Below, in pieces: positions 62,364 through 64,000 of a stretch of DNA of 64,000 nt. The translations under genes were made by a program, and so were the position numbers. The stretch comes from Halomicrococcus gelatinilyticus (GTDB lineage: Archaea; Halobacteriota; Halobacteria; Halobacteriales; Haladaptataceae). The notes under the pieces are model-generated. The model made no database searches, was not told where the DNA came from, and was given only the letters and a program-made list of their open reading frames with translations. The DNA lies in contig CP100465.1 in NCBI GenBank assembly GCA_024227995.1, positions 2,806,651 to 2,870,650 of the forward strand, in the 5' to 3' direction. The number at the start of each line of letters is the position of its first letter. Position 1 is the first letter of the stretch.

Positions 62364-64000
62364 TCACGAGCTGTACGCTGCGTCGTAGAACCGGACTGTC
62401 ACGACGCTTCCTGTCGGTTGGTTCTCGGCGATCTCGAGGTCACCGCCTAACTGATGGACCGCCCAGTTGACGAACCACAGCCCGATTCCTTGCCCGTGTT
62501 CGAGTTGCGTCTCTACCCCGTCCGCCAGAATCTGGCGCTCACGGGCAGGAATCCCCGGCCCGTCGTCAGCGACGACGAGTTCGGCTGACTCCTCCTCGCC
62601 CGCTCGAACGCGGATATCGACCTGTGACGATTCGTCGCTGTGCGTGAGCGCGTTGTCGACGAGTTCGGACAGCACCTGCCGAACGATGGTCCGGTGCGAG
62701 GAGATCACCAGTTCATCCGGGCCGGTGACCGTGATGTCGGCCGTGCGATCCGCGGTCCGATACTGTTCGGCGACGGCCGAGGCCACGTCGGTGACGTCGA
62801 CGGGAACCGGTGATTCCGTGCTCGCCGTCATGACGTCCTCGGCCTTTCGAGCCTTCTGACTGAGAGCGACGAGGTCCCTCGCACTCCTGCGGATCCCCTC
62901 CTGGAGTTCGTCGTCCCGAACGTGGTCGGCGTTCGCGAGCACGACGTCCAGCTTGTTCCGCACGTTATGCCGGAGGACACGGTTGAGAACCGTCAGACGC
63001 TGTTCGCGGGTCTGCCGGTCGGTCACGTCCCGCAGGAGGAGTATCCTGGCGATATGGCCAGACTCTTCATCGTCGTCCGATACTTCGTCGTCGACCGCCG
63101 ACACGCTGAACTCGAACTGACGGCGTCCTTTCGTCGTCTGGAGCGTGACTCGCCCCGTCGCTCCGGCGGAGAGATCGGCTCGTTCGAGGCCGTCGATGGC
63201 TGCCCCGACCGGTTCGCCGATTATCGCCGGCGGCGAGCAATCGAACAGTCGCACCGTCGTCTCGTTGGCGTCGAGAACGTAGTTCTCCCAGTCGAGCACG
63301 ACTACTGCCTCCTGGAGGGCCTCGACCACGCGCTCGCGGGCGACGTGATCAGTCGTCGGGAACCCCGTCAGCACCGGGTACTGCTTGACCGAGAACGCGA
63401 GCAGACCGCCGGCGACGAGGAAACTGAGGGTGCCACCGTCGATGACGGGACTCCCGTTGCCGACTCCGGAGAGGACGTACGGTGCCAGGACGCCGAAGGT
63501 CACGATCGCAACCTGTCGTTTCGAGACCCTGGTGTGACGGCGGCTGAGATCGAACAACAGGTACGTGGCGTACAGGAACAGTCCGGTGAGATACATCGCT
63601 TCCGTCGCGAACAGCGATATGAATAGCCGTTCGACGACCGGCGTCGGCAATCCGGCGGCCATCACCAGACCGCCGAGCAGAACGGGAAGCGCGATGCCGA
63701 ACAGGAGGGCGATCCGTCGCCAGGTCAGCCCCGTCCCACGACCGGTGTATCCCAGTACGTAGATCGTCCACACGCCGGGAACGACCACCGCACAACCGAG
63801 CTGGCCGAGTTCGAGGACGGTCGACGCCAGCGATCCATCGACCGTCGGCAGGAGCGTCGAACCGAACGCCAACAGCGCCCAGAGCGTCAACGTCGCCAGC
63901 AGTGCGGTGAACGATCGTGCGCTGGGCCGTTCGCGCGACCGTACCCCGGTCGACGTCGCCCAGGCCAGCAGTGCCACCGCGACGGCGCCGAGGACGAGGG
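62364..64000 (-). CDS. Sensor histidine kinase (5' end outside window)
   Basis: At least 545 aa; the frame is open through the window edge, the codon at 63975-63977 being an internal Val. N-terminal histidine-kinase 7TM-type membrane region (seven helices, to about residue 215 of the visible part), a PAS domain (VVLDWENYVLDANETTVRLF), then a His-kinase with H-box RVLRHNVRNKLDVVLANADHV and an ATPase domain VVADDGPGIPARERQIL and GIGLWFVNWAVHQLGG. Haloarchaeal two-component sensors of this layout are common; ligand unknown. Confidence 0.87.
   Translation of the reverse strand, partial: LVLGAVAVALLAWATSTGVRSRERPSARSFTALLATLTLWALLAFGSTLLPTVDGSLASTVLELGQLGCAVVVPGVWTIYVLGYTGRGTGLTWRRIALLFGIALPVLLGGLVMAAGLPTPVVERLFISLFATEAMYLTGLFLYATYLLFDLSRRHTRVSKRQVAIVTFGVLAPYVLSGVGNGSPVIDGGTLSFLVAGGLLAFSVKQYPVLTGFPTTDHVARERVVEALQEAVVVLDWENYVLDANETTVRLFDCSPPAIIGEPVGAAIDGLERADLSAGATGRVTLQTTKGRRQFEFSVSAVDDEVSDDDEESGHIARILLLRDVTDRQTREQRLTVLNRVLRHNVRNKLDVVLANADHVRDDELQEGIRRSARDLVALSQKARKAEDVMTASTESPVPVDVTDVASAVAEQYRTADRTADITVTGPDELVISSHRTIVRQVLSELVDNALTHSDESSQVDIRVRAGEEESAELVVADDGPGIPARERQILADGVETQLEHGQGIGLWFVNWAVHQLGGDLEIAENQPTGSVVTVRFYDAAYSS

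Noticed and set aside
1..64000. CRISPR array
   Set aside because: No regularly spaced direct repeats of 25-40 bases were seen; the tandem repeats at 41608-41692 have no spacers of that type.

Overview
The window is a stretch of chromosome from a haloarchaeon (class Halobacteria; genus not determined). The evidence is very high GC, strongly acidic proteins, archaeal-type ribosomal proteins (L7Ae, S28e, L24e, L21e, L1-L10-L12), RNA polymerase subunit F, aEF1B, TmcA, NreA, archaeal GluRS and geranylgeranyl diphosphate synthase, plus TATA boxes about 27 to 31 nt upstream of many start codons (leaderless genes).

Bases 1 to about 39,500 are mostly conserved chromosome. In order: an aminotransferase end; a penicillin-acylase-family hydrolase with a small membrane protein; a methanethiol oxidase (SBP56) translationally coupled to a 2Fe-2S ferredoxin; the L7Ae-S28e-L24e-Ndk operon; TmcA; a SugE/Gdx-type small transporter; RNase J-IdsA with GluRS; a pair of MetE-like genes; the L21e-RpoF-DUF655-KsgA-MscS-HemK operon; an aldo/keto reductase, an LLM oxidoreductase and a riboflavin-pathway reductase; CinA; a ZIP-like membrane protein; the L1-L10-L12 operon with a hairpin leader; a TctA-like permease; NreA; OsmC; a zinc-ribbon microprotein with aEF1B; a Cys/Met-metabolism PLP enzyme; an amidohydrolase; and a membrane-anchored winged-helix regulator.

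From about 38,500 to the end the region is accessory. Genes are short and unlinked and there are many broken genes: a frameshifted hypothetical, remnants of ABC permeases, a possible toxin-antitoxin pair, a flavin disulfide reductase and a thioredoxin-reductase-like protein. Intact elements include a cysteine-rich protein with a methyltransferase, a free-standing chemotaxis signalling domain, a lipoyl-less E2 acyltransferase, an ATP-grasp protein, a carotenoid oxygenase, a divergent RadA paralogue and a sensor kinase cut by the window edge.

Two small regulons stand out. One is NikR followed by a complete NikMNQO nickel ECF transporter, with a shared TTGTTAACC element at both promoters. The other is a thioredoxin-like/DUF318-permease unit followed by an ArsR gene: both transcription units carry the same 42-bp promoter/operator, and directly behind each copy lies a small reading frame (36 and 37 codons). 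The two predicted peptides are alignable without gaps and their codons differ in a coding-like way, so they may be an undescribed pair of leader peptides or microproteins.
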